DNA from: an uncultured Saprospiraceae bacterium
Lineage (GTDB): Bacteria; Bacteroidota; Bacteroidia; Chitinophagales; Saprospiraceae
DNA: 35,862 bases
Direction: 5' to 3'
Assembly (NCBI GenBank): GCA_938015805.1
Contig: CALLXF010000057.1
Coordinates: 1 to 35,862 of the forward strand
Position 1 is the stretch's first letter, and each line of letters opens with the position of its first letter. Positions 9,128 through 18,112 of the stretch are shown piece after piece. A program made the position numbers and the translations under genes. Under the pieces are notes generated by a model. It did no database searches and was not told the origin of the DNA. It was given only the letters and a program-made list of their open reading frames with translations.

Positions 9128-10357
9128 CTACTCTCTAACATCCGATCTAACTCCCCACAATAAGAAGAAAAACAAAAAGAACACTATTCCATAACTACGC
9201 TCTAGAGAGGTCTCCACTAAAAAGGATATATAAATAATAGTGAACAAGATCAACACATATGGAACCTTGTACAATCGCAATTTAAAAAACGGAACTAAAA
9301 AAGCCAACTGGTAAATTACCAAGCCTACTATTCCAGTCGATGCCATAGAAAACAAAAACTGATTATGAGGGAAATTTACCTTCCCTTTAAAACCTACATT
9401 ATTAGTCTGATACCATGCTAAGCTCTGATCATAAATATCACCGATTCCGGTACCCATCCATACATTGTCCATAAATAAATCTATCCCCAAACTGTATGAT
9501 ATGACCCTACCACCATCAGAATAATCAGCTGTATTTCCTTGAGATAACTGAGTCAGATCCCATATCATATAATCTATTTTACCTGTAAAACTAGGTACCG
9601 TATAATAGGCCATAATCGGAATAATCGCACAAACCAGTACTACTAATCCTACTTTAAAAAATGCTTTATGCTCCCAGCCATACTTTACAGCGACTAAAAA
9701 TATACAAGCGTACATGGCTACTAAACCTGTCCGCACAGCGAGCATATGCATAAAAATAAAAAAAGCAAAACCTATAAACAGCAACCATTTTTCTCGAGTT
9801 TCCTGATATAAAAAATAGGTGCAACTGGTCGCAAAAACGAGCATCAGACTATAATTTACATGCTGGATCGGAGTAGGCATACTCCGCCCCTGAGCGATCA
9901 TATTATTATAATGTTCCATGTCAGAAAAATAGAGCAGAGTAGTATGCAATACCGTAATTGTGGCGATGACGAGAAAGCCTTTTACAATTTTCTGAATTAG
10001 ATTATCATCGATACATTTAGCATTGGCGAAAGCCAGAGGCAAAACTAAAAAAGGAAGTTTAAGTTGTAAATGATGCATCCAATAGGCCATATTACTGGAA
10101 TTAACTCCAGAAAAAACCACCCCAAAAAAAACCAAGCTTACTAAAAGAAGATATTTATGTTCTTTTAAATTTTTACTGATCTCAGACAAACAAGTCATTT
10201 TCCATCCTTTCTTTGTCAGTCCGAGTATCACAAACCCAAATAAACAAAGAGACAACACAAATTTAGAGTAGAATAGGCTTACACAAAAAATCATACTCAG
10301 AACATAGAAAAGATCTCTACGAGACGTAAAATCGATGTTTAAATATTTGTCGGCCAC
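9128..10357 (-). CDS. O-antigen ligase/polymerase family (Wzy_C) membrane protein
   Basis: 409 residues with about ten to eleven hydrophobic segments. A periplasmic loop (about 265-340) contains DYSDGGRVISYSLGIDLF, followed by GTGIGDI and NFPHNQFLFSMASTG. The R and the HNQ/HN motif are the hallmarks of O-antigen ligases and related polymerases. It likely joins or polymerises surface glycan units at the periplasmic face of the inner membrane. The start is GTG at 10357. It stands alone, convergent with the pabC-like gene (21-bp gap) and divergent from pheS, with no glycosyltransferase neighbours, so the polysaccharide it serves cannot be told from the window. Confidence 0.8.
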   Translation of the reverse strand: MADKYLNIDFTSRRDLFYVLSMIFCVSLFYSKFVLSLCLFGFVILGLTKKGWKMTCLSEISKNLKEHKYLLLVSLVFFGVVFSGVNSSNMAYWMHHLQLKLPFLVLPLAFANAKCIDDNLIQKIVKGFLVIATITVLHTTLLYFSDMEHYNNMIAQGRSMPTPIQHVNYSLMLVFATSCTYFLYQETREKWLLFIGFAFFIFMHMLAVRTGLVAMYACIFLVAVKYGWEHKAFFKVGLVVLVCAIIPIMAYYTVPSFTGKIDYMIWDLTQLSQGNTADYSDGGRVISYSLGIDLFMDNVWMGTGIGDIYDQSLAWYQTNNVGFKGKVNFPHNQFLFSMASTGIVGLVIYQLAFLVPFFKLRLYKVPYVLILFTIIYISFLVETSLERSYGIVFFLFFFLLWGVRSDVRE

Positions 10358-10490
10358 TTCTTGTATATTGAATAGATTTAGTCATTCCTCACAGATAACT
10401 ACTCGTATAATGCTAATAATTTTATCCCATTTCCATAGTTTATGGCAGATAAGACGCGTATTGCTATTGTACGGCTCTAACTAACGAATT

Positions 10491-10527
10491 AATTTTAGAA
10501 TAGCTTACCTTTACCGATTCTAAAATT
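10491..10527 (+). promoter_or_regulatory. Perfect 11-bp inverted repeat in the pheS leader
   Basis: AATTTTAGAAT (10491-10501) and ATTCTAAAATT (10517-10527) are exact reverse complements separated by 15 bases. A U-G pair could extend the stem by one. The second arm ends 9 bases before the pheS ATG at 10537. As RNA it would be a hairpin next to the initiation site; as DNA it could be an operator. The loop holds TACCTTTA, one base off the -7 consensus. No leader peptide rich in Phe or T-box-like element is visible. Confidence 0.55.
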
Positions 10528-10536
10528 GTAATAGTA

Positions 10537-11574
10537 ATGTCAAAAGACGCATTCAAAATAGCAGAAGAGATATCTACAAAACTAGATGCCGCTACCATCA
10601 GTGATGCAGCGGGATTAGAAGCCTTTAGAATTCAATTTTTAGGTTCTAAAAATGAGATCAAGGCTTTGTTTGGAGAAATAAAGAATGTTGCTAACGAAAG
10701 AAAAAAAGAATTTGGGCAAACAGTAAATGCCCTTAAAAATAAAGCAGAAGGCATTTTTGAGAAAGGGCAAGGAGCTTTAGAAAACACCGCATCAGCTACT
10801 GCTCATGCAAACCTCGATTTATCTAGACCTACGGTTCCTAACCCTAGAGGATCTACTCATCCCGTGACTATCGTGCTGAACAAGGTGATCAGTATTTTTG
10901 AAAGAATCGGGTTTACAGTTGCAGAGGAGCGAGAGATAGAGGACGACTGGCATAATTTTACCGCTATGAATACGCCAGACGATCACCCTGCAAGAGATAT
11001 GCAAGACACTTTCTATCTAAAAAACTCTATCGATCGGTTACTAAGAACGCATACATCATCCGTTCAAGCGAGAGTTATGACGAGTCAGCAACCGCCGATC
11101 CGTATCATTGCACCTGGTCGTGTTTATCGTAATGAGACCATATCTGCAAGATCTCATTGCCAGTTCCATCAGGTGGAGGGATTATTCATAGATAAAAATG
11201 TTTCGTTTGCGGACATGAAGCAGACCCTCATGTACTTTGCAAAAGAAATGTACGGACCAGACACAGATATCCGTTTACGTCCGAGTTATTTTCCGTTTAC
11301 AGAACCGAGTGCAGAGATGGATGTATGGATGGGCACGGCTACCGATGAGGCTTATCGATTGACTAAAGGAACAGGATGGTTAGAGGTGCTCGGTTGCGGT
11401 ATGGTAGATCCTAATGTCTTATCTAACTGTAATATCGATCCAGAAATCTATACAGGTTTTGCTTTTGGGATCGGAATAGAGCGTACCGCTTTACAGAAAT
11501 ATGGGATCAATGATATCCGTATGCTTTTTGAAAATGACCTTAGATTTTTAAAGCAGTTTAATTCCGCAATTTAA
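10537..11574 (+). CDS. pheS: Phenylalanine--tRNA ligase alpha subunit
   Basis: 345 residues, normal length. The alpha subunit carries the catalytic class II core and charges tRNA-Phe together with PheT, which is not in this window. Seen: the N-terminal coiled-coil tRNA-binding region (about 1-90), GSTHPVTIVLNKVISIFERIGF (motif 1), LLRTHTSSVQARVM, GRVYRNETISARSHCQFHQVEGL region (motif 2, with the FHQVEG signature), and the GFAFGIGIERTALQKYGI motif 3 near the C-terminus. The ATG at 10537 gives the expected N-terminus. hisS follows after 6 bases, so the two synthetases form one transcription unit. A perfect inverted repeat precedes the start. Confidence 0.97.
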   Translation: MSKDAFKIAEEISTKLDAATISDAAGLEAFRIQFLGSKNEIKALFGEIKNVANERKKEFGQTVNALKNKAEGIFEKGQGALENTASATAHANLDLSRPTVPNPRGSTHPVTIVLNKVISIFERIGFTVAEEREIEDDWHNFTAMNTPDDHPARDMQDTFYLKNSIDRLLRTHTSSVQARVMTSQQPPIRIIAPGRVYRNETISARSHCQFHQVEGLFIDKNVSFADMKQTLMYFAKEMYGPDTDIRLRPSYFPFTEPSAEMDVWMGTATDEAYRLTKGTGWLEVLGCGMVDPNVLSNCNIDPEIYTGFAFGIGIERTALQKYGINDIRMLFENDLRFLKQFNSAI

Positions 11575-11580
11575 TTTTTT

Positions 11581-12912
11581 ATGAAACCACAAATTCTAAA
11601 AGGGACTAGAGATTTTCTGCCTGAGCAAGTCTATAAACGGAATTATATTTTTGATATTATTAAATCAGTTTTCCAAAAGTATGGATACCTGCCTATAGAG
11701 ACACCTGTCATGGAACATCTCTCTACTCTGACTGGAAAGTATGGCGAGGAAGGAGATAAGTTACTTTTTAAATTATTAAACAACGGGGATTTTTTGGCTA
11801 AGGCCAATAAGGATGCCTTGGCGGCGAATGATTCTGTAGGTCTTATTCCCTCTATTTCTAAAAGAGGATTGCGTTACGACCTGACAGTTCCCTTTGCACG
11901 ATTTGTGGTAATGCATCAAAATGATATTTCTTTTCCATTTAAAAGATATCAGATACAACCAGTCTGGAGAGCAGATCGTCCACAGAAAGGAAGATATCAG
12001 GAATTTTACCAGTGTGATGTCGATGTAGTAGGTTCGGATTCTCTTCTTTACGAAGCAGAATTAATCCAGATTTATGACGAGGTATTTAGTCACTTAGGAC
12101 TTAACGTTACTATAAAAGTAAATAATAGGAAAATCCTCAAAGGAATTGCTGACGAGGCAGGTCTGTCTGACCAGTGGGTAGATATGACCGTGGCAATAGA
12201 TAAGCTAGATAAGATCGGAGAAGAGGGCGTCAGAAAAGAAATGGAAGGCAAAGGATTTACATCCAATGCTATAGACAAAGTTTTTTCATTACTCGCAACA
12301 GAAAAACTGGAAGACTTAAACTTTACAAACGAGAGTGGAAAAAAAGGAAAAGAAGAGCTGCTAGCCATTCATGATTTTCTCGATGAATCTAAGCTGAAAA
12401 ACAAGGTGAAATTTGATATGACTCTTGCTAGAGGACTAGGATACTATACTGGCTTTATCGTGGAAGTATCAGCAGACGATGCCGTGATGGGAAGTATCGG
12501 AGGTGGAGGTCGTTATGATGATCTTACCGGAAGCTTTGGTATGAAAGATATGTCAGGAGTAGGTGTATCCTTCGGGGCGGAACGGATCTATGATGTCATG
12601 GAAGAACTTGATTTATTCCCTACAGATGTAACTCAGTCTACGCAGATTATTCTTTTGTCTTTTGACAAAAAATGTTTAGAACATGCTGCTAAGATTGCTT
12701 TTAAACTTAGAGCTGCAAATATCGCCACAGAAGTCTACCCTTCAGCTGTTAAAATGAAAAAACAAATGAAGTATGCTAATGATAGAGGTATCCCTTACGT
12801 AATCGTCATAGGAAGCGAAGAGATGGAAAATGGTATATATAAATTAAAAAACATGACATCAGGTGATCAACAATCACTATCGATGGACGATCTGCTTTTA
12901 AAACTACAATAG
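11581..12912 (+). CDS. hisS: Histidine--tRNA ligase
   Basis: 443 residues, normal length. Class II synthetase charging tRNA-His. Seen: KGTRDFLPEQ at the N-terminus, LRYDLTVPFARFVV and QIQPVWRADRPQKGRYQEFYQ (motif 2 region), the histidine-A loop RGLGYYTGFIVEV, GSIGGGGRYDDL, motif 3 SGVGVSFGAERIYD, and a C-terminal anticodon-binding domain (about 350-443). It starts 6 bases after the pheS stop and probably has no promoter of its own. No strong terminator is visible after the stop. Confidence 0.97.
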   Translation: MKPQILKGTRDFLPEQVYKRNYIFDIIKSVFQKYGYLPIETPVMEHLSTLTGKYGEEGDKLLFKLLNNGDFLAKANKDALAANDSVGLIPSISKRGLRYDLTVPFARFVVMHQNDISFPFKRYQIQPVWRADRPQKGRYQEFYQCDVDVVGSDSLLYEAELIQIYDEVFSHLGLNVTIKVNNRKILKGIADEAGLSDQWVDMTVAIDKLDKIGEEGVRKEMEGKGFTSNAIDKVFSLLATEKLEDLNFTNESGKKGKEELLAIHDFLDESKLKNKVKFDMTLARGLGYYTGFIVEVSADDAVMGSIGGGGRYDDLTGSFGMKDMSGVGVSFGAERIYDVMEELDLFPTDVTQSTQIILLSFDKKCLEHAAKIAFKLRAANIATEVYPSAVKMKKQMKYANDRGIPYVIVIGSEEMENGIYKLKNMTSGDQQSLSMDDLLLKLQ

Positions 12913-12923
12913 GACTAAAATCC

Positions 12924-13136
12924 CTAAGCCTCTAGATCATTTATTAAATCCTGATTAAAGTCAGCCTTAATATCATAGTCATATATAAATATTTCTTTTA
13001 TTTCTAAAATATATAATTTTACGACTTTAAGCATCCTTGAAATATTTTGGAAATGCTTACGAACCTTATCGGAGGATCTCTCAAAAAAACTAGGCTGACC
13101 TTTTTTTAAAATTGGAATTTGCTCTAATGCTAACAT
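12924..13136 (-). CDS. Small hypothetical protein, 70 residues
   Basis: Not recognised. ATG to stop, convergent with hisS (11-bp gap). It is moderately basic in its first half (ILKKGQPSFFERSSDKVRKHF) when split as a charged helix, and acidic at the end (DFNQDLINDLEA). No signal peptide or membrane segment. Without it, 12913-13318 would be a 406-bp gap with no other gene. It could be real or a chance frame; codon use does not decide. Confidence 0.35.
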   Translation of the reverse strand: MLALEQIPILKKGQPSFFERSSDKVRKHFQNISRMLKVVKLYILEIKEIFIYDYDIKADFNQDLINDLEA

Positions 13137-13186
13137 GATGATTTTTGTGTTTCTATAATACTATAAAATTCGGAAATCTAACGATT

Positions 13187-13206
13187 CACTTTCTCACCCC
13201 AAAGTG
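13187..13206. other. Small inverted repeat upstream of the DUF4197 gene
   Basis: CACTTT (13187-13192) and AAAGTG (13201-13206) pair as a 6-bp stem with an 8-base loop. It lies 113 bp before the ATG at 13319. A one-mismatch -7 element (TAACTTTA, 13287-13294) lies closer to the gene. The stem is short enough to be chance. Confidence 0.25.
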
Positions 13207-13318
13207 TGAATTAATCTTAAAAACGAATTACTTATAACCCTTTTCATTTAATCCTACATAGTAACCCCTCTAAAGAATCCCCGTCTTAACTTTACACATA
13301 ACCTACAACAACATTAAC

Positions 13319-14026
13319 ATGAAAAAATTCTTCCTCCTAGGTCTTACCATAAGCTTTATTCTTACTTCTTGTTCGGGATTAAAAAACATGCTCCCTATTC
13401 CCACAGATTTAGAATCTGCTCTAGCTTTAAAAGAAGTTTTAAACAGCTCTACTTTTAAAGCAATAAAAACGCTTAATAATATGCGTAGTGGTACTGATGG
13501 ATTACCAAAAGAAATACAACCCGTTCTATCGGCTATGAAAACCCTCGGTTATGGAGATCAGGTAGAAGCTGTAAAAAAGCAAATTGTTAAAGCATCTGCT
13601 ATCGTCGCTGACGAAAGTGAAGTGATCATGAAGCAAGCAATAAAAGATGTCTCTTTTAAAGATGCTGCAAAAATAGTAGTAACTGGTGGCGATGCTGCTA
13701 CAAGTGTACTCAAGCAATCCATGTATAAAACGGTTTCTATGAGATATAGTGAGAGACTAGATCAAGAACTAGGAAAAACAGATGCTACTCAATACTGGCC
13801 TCTGGCTGCAGGAGCTTATAATATTTTTGCAAAAGAAAAAGTAGATGATAAACTCTCGGACTTCCTTGCTAAAAGAGCCGTCGACGCTTTGTTTCTAACC
13901 GTAGGAGCAAAAGAAAAAGAAACTAGAATAGATTATAAAAAAGTAGGTAGCACCGTAGTTAACAAAGTATTTGATTATTACCAAGACAAGAAGATAAACA
14001 ACAAGGGTAAGATCGTGAAGAAGTAA
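13319..14026 (+). CDS. DUF4197 family lipoprotein
   Basis: 235 residues. A lipoprotein signal ends at FILTS-C18. The remainder is helical, with the DUF4197 pattern: GLKNMLPIPTDLESALALKEVL near the start (given as GL...ALKEVL), then a C-terminal DALFLTVGAKEKETRIDYKK block (residues about 198-217) that is the most conserved part of the family. Function is unknown; it is probably periplasmic and attached to a membrane. It is the first gene of the plus-strand run but is separated from the SDR by 163 bp, so it may be a separate unit. Confidence 0.85.
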   Translation: MKKFFLLGLTISFILTSCSGLKNMLPIPTDLESALALKEVLNSSTFKAIKTLNNMRSGTDGLPKEIQPVLSAMKTLGYGDQVEAVKKQIVKASAIVADESEVIMKQAIKDVSFKDAAKIVVTGGDAATSVLKQSMYKTVSMRYSERLDQELGKTDATQYWPLAAGAYNIFAKEKVDDKLSDFLAKRAVDALFLTVGAKEKETRIDYKKVGSTVVNKVFDYYQDKKINNKGKIVKK

Positions 14027-14189
14027 AATATTCTCATATCAGTTTAAAACGTCCAGTTGAGGTAATACTTGTTCCTTTATAATGGAAAAAACATTTACTC
14101 CTTGTTTAAACTATATATTTCGCAAGTCTTATATCATCCTTTATTTTGATAACATGATTTTGTCCTAAAGTGTATATCTTGCCAGAGCA

Positions 14190-14990
14190 ATGACTTACTT
14201 TAATAATAAAACTATTTGGATAACAGGAGCGAGCTCAGGGATAGGTAAAGAGATGGCCATCCAATTGTCTAAAAACAAATGTACGCTCATTTTATCCTCT
14301 CGAAATAATGATACACTACAAGCAGTGAAAAACAACTGTCATTCTGCAGCTCAGATACAGTTGATCACACTCGACCTAGCAGATCATGATGGGTTAGATA
14401 AAACATTCGGTGACAACCGTAATCTCTTAAAAAATGTAGATATCCTTATTAATAATGGAGGTATCTCTCAACGGTCATTTGCAAAAGACACTTCTTTTAA
14501 AGTCTATAAAAAACTGATGGATGTAAACTATCTCGGAGCAGTAAAACTTACCTCCCTAATACTTCCTTACCTCTTGCAAAAAAATTCGGGTCATTTTGTG
14601 GCAATTAGTAGTTCGGCTGGAAAATTTGGAGTACCTGTGAGGACAGGATACTCAGCATCTAAGTTTGCATTACACGGATATTACGAAGGCCTTCGAGCAG
14701 AATTACATAAAACTAACATCCATACCACAATCATCTGTCCAGGATATATAAAAACGGATATCTCTAAAAATGCACTGACATCAGATGGAAGTCCGCAAGG
14801 TACAATGGACGATGCTCAGGCAAATGGAATGCCCGTAGAAAAAATGGTAGAAAAAGTTTTACAGGCTATAGCCAATAAAAAAGAGGAACTTCTAGTAGGA
14901 GGATTAAAGGAAACTCATCTTGCCGTATGGATGTCTAGAATGTTTCCTTCCTTATTCCGTAAAATAATAGCTAAAAGCAGAGTTACATAA
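14190..14990 (+). CDS. Short-chain dehydrogenase/reductase (DHRS7-like); candidate 3-keto long-chain base reductase
   Basis: 266 residues, classical SDR. TGASSGIG (12-19) binds NADP(H), NNGG is at 88-91, the catalytic set is Ser near 141, Tyr154 and Lys158 (YSASK), and CPGYIKTD follows. The NNGGISQRS stretch matches the DHRS7 branch, whose members act on lipids or steroids. It is 74 bp upstream of an alpha-oxoamine synthase on the same strand. In long-chain base synthesis the ketone made by such a synthase is reduced by an SDR (KDSR in eukaryotes), so this gene is a good candidate for that step. The role is inference from context; the SDR assignment is firm. Confidence 0.9.
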   Translation: MTYFNNKTIWITGASSGIGKEMAIQLSKNKCTLILSSRNNDTLQAVKNNCHSAAQIQLITLDLADHDGLDKTFGDNRNLLKNVDILINNGGISQRSFAKDTSFKVYKKLMDVNYLGAVKLTSLILPYLLQKNSGHFVAISSSAGKFGVPVRTGYSASKFALHGYYEGLRAELHKTNIHTTIICPGYIKTDISKNALTSDGSPQGTMDDAQANGMPVEKMVEKVLQAIANKKEELLVGGLKETHLAVWMSRMFPSLFRKIIAKSRVT

Positions 14991-15064
14991 GCCCATTATC
15001 TTAGTCAGAATAATTATAATTTCCCTTAATAATTAACTTTCTTTGGGCTGCTTAAACACTAATC

Positions 15065-16297
15065 ATGGATATTTTTGAACGAATCGCAGAAAACAGAGGT
15101 CCTTTAGGTAATTATGCCGATGCTGAAGGTTATTTTATTTTTCCTCAAATCGAGGGTGAGCTCAGTAATAGAATGCAGTTCCAGGGTAGAGAGGTCATCG
15201 TATGGTCGATAAATAATTACCTAGGTTTAGGAAATCATCCTGACGTGAGAAAGGTCGATACGGCCGCAACAGAAAAATACGGCCTAGCTTACCCTATGGG
15301 TTCTAGGATGATGTCTGGAGATACTGCTCTACATTATGAGCTGGAAAAAGAGCTTGCAGAATTTGAGCAAAAAGAAGCAGCTGTTCTTGTAAATTTTGGG
15401 TACATGGGTATTATGTCGGCGATCGACTGTTTACTGTCTAGGAGGGATGTAGTAGTTTATGATCGTGGATGCCATGCGTGTATAGTAGATGGTGTAAGGA
15501 TGCATTCTGGAAATAGATTTGTTTATCAGCATAATGATATAGATAGCCTCGATAAGCAGTTAGCCGCAGCGACTAAAGTAGCTGCAGAAAATGGAGGTGG
15601 AATTTTAGTGATCTCAGAAGGTGTTTTTGGGATGAGAGGAGATCAAGGAAAACTTAAAGAAATCGTAGCCCTTAGATCTAAATATGACTTTAGGCTAATG
15701 GTAGACGATGCTCATGGTTTTGGAACATTAGGAGCGACGGGTATGGGTGCAGGTGAGGAACAAGGTGTGCAGGATGACATCGATGTTTACTTTGCTACTT
15801 TTGCAAAATCTATGGGAGCTGTAGGAGCATTTTTAGCTGGAAATCATAATGTAATACAATATCTAAAATATAATATGCGTTCGCAGATATTTGCTAAGTC
15901 TCTAATGAGTCCACTAGTAAAAGGAAATCTAGAAAGACTAAGAATGCTTAGATCGATGCCGGAACTAAAAGCAAAATTATGGGAGAATGTAAATATGCTG
16001 CAGACCGGATTAAAAGATGCTGGTTTTGATATCGGGGTAACTAACTCATGTGTTACTCCAGTAATCATGAAAGGCTCTGTGGAGGAAGCGAAAAAACTAG
16101 TATTTGACCTGAGAGAAAATTTTGGAATATTCTGCTCTATCGTTACCTATCCAGTAATTCCTAAAGGAATGATTTTACTTAGGCTGATTCCTACATCCGT
16201 ACATACTAAAGAAGATATACAAGAAACGATAACCGCTTTCCAGGCGATACAGAAAAAACTGGAAACAAAAGCCTATCAAGAAGAAGCCGTAAGTTAG
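15065..16297 (+). CDS. Alpha-oxoamine synthase (serine palmitoyltransferase / cysteate acyltransferase-like)
   Basis: 410 residues, PLP enzyme of the AONS/KBL/SPT family. Seen: GSRMMSGDTALH (79-90), the ring-stacking His137 in CHACIVDG, DDAHGFGTLG with Asp215 and His217, and the PLP Lys248 in TFAKSMGAVGAF. These enzymes condense an amino acid with an acyl thioester. The N-terminus (GPLGNYADAEGYFIFP) matches a Bacteroidota subgroup usually annotated as serine palmitoyltransferase-like. The product could be a 3-ketosphinganine, or the sulfonolipid precursor if cysteate is used. The SDR lies upstream and a VOC gene starts 5 bases after the stop. 2-amino-3-ketobutyrate CoA ligase or biotin synthesis (BioF) are less likely because there is no tdh or bio neighbour. 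Confidence 0.85.
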   Translation: MDIFERIAENRGPLGNYADAEGYFIFPQIEGELSNRMQFQGREVIVWSINNYLGLGNHPDVRKVDTAATEKYGLAYPMGSRMMSGDTALHYELEKELAEFEQKEAAVLVNFGYMGIMSAIDCLLSRRDVVVYDRGCHACIVDGVRMHSGNRFVYQHNDIDSLDKQLAAATKVAAENGGGILVISEGVFGMRGDQGKLKEIVALRSKYDFRLMVDDAHGFGTLGATGMGAGEEQGVQDDIDVYFATFAKSMGAVGAFLAGNHNVIQYLKYNMRSQIFAKSLMSPLVKGNLERLRMLRSMPELKAKLWENVNMLQTGLKDAGFDIGVTNSCVTPVIMKGSVEEAKKLVFDLRENFGIFCSIVTYPVIPKGMILLRLIPTSVHTKEDIQETITAFQAIQKKLETKAYQEEAVS

Positions 16298-16302
16298 TAT
16301 CT

Positions 16303-17358
16303 ATGACACAGCTTCCTATCATTAGTGGCATCCAGCAAATCGGAATCGGTAACACCTCCGTTTATGACACCTGGGAATGGTATCGTAAAAATCTAGGGAT
16401 GGATTTACCAGTTTTTGATGAAGCGGCCGAGGCTGCATTGATGCTTCCCTATACAGAGGGAAAACCGAGATCACGACATGCTATACTAGCCCTAAATATG
16501 ATGGGCGGCGGCGGAGCAGAAATCTGGCAATACACTTCTCGTGTAGGTCAGCCGGCAGCATTTAATATAAACTTAGGTGACTTAGGTATTAATATTGCTA
16601 AATTTAAATCTATTGATATCGACCGATCTCATTTGGCTTTGAGCCAAAATAATCCTTGCTCTGAAATAAGAAATTACATCAATGGAAGAAAACATTTTTT
16701 CTGTAAAGATCCATTTGGAAATTATCTGGAAATCGTAGAATCGGAAAACTGGTTTCAGAAAAAAATATCTCATACGGGTGGAATTTATGGAGCTGTTATC
16801 GGTGTGAGTAACATAGAGGATTCTATGCAATTTTATAATTCTATACTCGGTTATGATGAGGTCTTAAGTGATGAGTTAAATACTTTTGAAGAAAAAGAAT
16901 TTTTACCAGGAGGATCCCAAAAATATCGTAGTGTAATACTCACGCATTCTAAAAAAAGAAAAGGTCCGTTTAGTCCGCTACTTGGAAAATCAGAAATAGA
17001 ACTGATCCAATGTATCGATCGATCACCTCGTAAAATATTTAAAGATAGAATGTGGGGCGACCTAGGCTTTATCCATTTATGTTTTGATATATCGGGGATG
17101 GATGCCATGCGAGAAAAATGTAAAACAACTGGACATCCTTTTACTGTAGATAGTGGAGACTTCGATATGGGAGATGCGGGTGGACAGTTTGCCTATATAG
17201 AAGATCCTGATGGTACTCTAATCGAATTTGTAGAAACCCATAAATTACCGATCCTTAAAAAAGTAGGTTGGTATTTACATCTTAAAAATCGTAATCCAGA
17301 AAAATCATTACCGAGATGGTTACTTAAAGCGATGGGTCTTAATCGTAAGAAGGATTAA
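16303..17358 (+). CDS. Four-module VOC (glyoxalase/dioxygenase superfamily) protein
   Basis: 351 residues built from four beta-alpha-beta-beta-beta modules (about 8-76, 86-146, 158-238 and 250-311), that is, two VOC pairs as in 4-hydroxyphenylpyruvate dioxygenase. Possible metal ligands are Q12, E73, E143, E233, H258 and E308. At the module-3 position where a His is common there is Ala164, so the metal site may sit in only one pair or use an unusual set. A basic C-terminal tail (KKVGWYLHLKNRNPEKSL) follows. It begins 5 bases after the alpha-oxoamine synthase stop and must be cotranscribed. I infer a role in processing the same lipid or its amino-acid substrate. It is not recognisably HPPD by its C-terminus. 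Confidence 0.75.
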   Translation: MTQLPIISGIQQIGIGNTSVYDTWEWYRKNLGMDLPVFDEAAEAALMLPYTEGKPRSRHAILALNMMGGGGAEIWQYTSRVGQPAAFNINLGDLGINIAKFKSIDIDRSHLALSQNNPCSEIRNYINGRKHFFCKDPFGNYLEIVESENWFQKKISHTGGIYGAVIGVSNIEDSMQFYNSILGYDEVLSDELNTFEEKEFLPGGSQKYRSVILTHSKKRKGPFSPLLGKSEIELIQCIDRSPRKIFKDRMWGDLGFIHLCFDISGMDAMREKCKTTGHPFTVDSGDFDMGDAGGQFAYIEDPDGTLIEFVETHKLPILKKVGWYLHLKNRNPEKSLPRWLLKAMGLNRKKD

Positions 17359-17364
17359 GTCTCT

Positions 17365-18090
17365 CTACCATCTCATTACTAATCCGATACCGTTAGGGGT
17401 AACTCCATATTCTAAGCTTGTGGTTTTTTTCTGATTATATATGCGTATCGCCTTCTTCATTTTATTATCTCCTTCTACTTCCAGTATCATAGATAATAAT
17501 CCTACCGCTAATGAGCCTCTCAATACCTTTTTATTTATGCGATACCTTTTATCAGATAACTTTGCACCAATCTGTAAGCCAAACAGAAACCCAGCTGGAA
17601 TTCCAATAATAACTCCAAAAACCTTCCTTACCTGCCCAGAATTATACATACGAAAAGCATTTTTATTTTTACACAGTATTGAATTAAACTCACTTTTACT
17701 AATTCTCAAATCATTAAAATAATGCCTTTTAACTAAAAATCCTTTTTCAACTCTAAGCCTTTGATTCACTACAGTATCTTCTTGAGATTGGGTAGATGGA
17801 GCCTTTTCATTTCTCTTCTTTTTCTCTTTTTTTAATTTCTTTGTTTTGGGAATAATAGGTTTTTCAAATTCCAAAACTTTTCCATTTGCATATCTTATCG
17901 AACGTATATCTTTTAAATAAGCAATCATTTCTACATCAGTAGAATCCGTAAATAATTTAAATTTTATTTCGTTTGAAGATTTAGCTAAATCTTTTACCTC
18001 CAGGATTGTCCCAGAATGAAACTCTATAACATCCTGTCCTGCTACTATAATCTGAGCACACATGAAAAATAGGTAGAGAAAGTATCTCAT
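17365..18090 (-). CDS. Secreted hypothetical protein
   Basis: Not recognised. 241 residues with a Sec signal (MRYFLYLFFMCAQIIVAGQ). A short beta-rich segment (about 20-75; VIEFHSGTILEVK, IRSIRYANGKVLEF) looks like a repeated sequence motif seen in many Bacteroidota secreted proteins. It is followed by a Lys-rich linker (82-96) and a C-terminal half with two hydrophobic stretches around 160-200. The last residues (GIGLVMRW) end in an aromatic, as outer-membrane barrels do, but there are too few strands for a full barrel. The stop lies 6 bp from the VOC stop, convergent. A 13-bp palindrome precedes the start. Confidence 0.7.
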   Translation of the reverse strand: MRYFLYLFFMCAQIIVAGQDVIEFHSGTILEVKDLAKSSNEIKFKLFTDSTDVEMIAYLKDIRSIRYANGKVLEFEKPIIPKTKKLKKEKKKRNEKAPSTQSQEDTVVNQRLRVEKGFLVKRHYFNDLRISKSEFNSILCKNKNAFRMYNSGQVRKVFGVIIGIPAGFLFGLQIGAKLSDKRYRINKKVLRGSLAVGLLSMILEVEGDNKMKKAIRIYNQKKTTSLEYGVTPNGIGLVMRW

Positions 18091-18099
18091 AATTTTTAG

Positions 18100-18112
18100 A
18101 TGATAGTATCAT
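18100..18112. promoter_or_regulatory. 13-bp palindrome upstream of the secreted hypothetical
   Basis: ATGATAGTATCAT has 6-base arms around a single G, 10 bp upstream of the ATG at 18090. The position suits an operator or a leader hairpin, but a palindrome of this size in AT-rich sequence can be chance. Confidence 0.25.
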
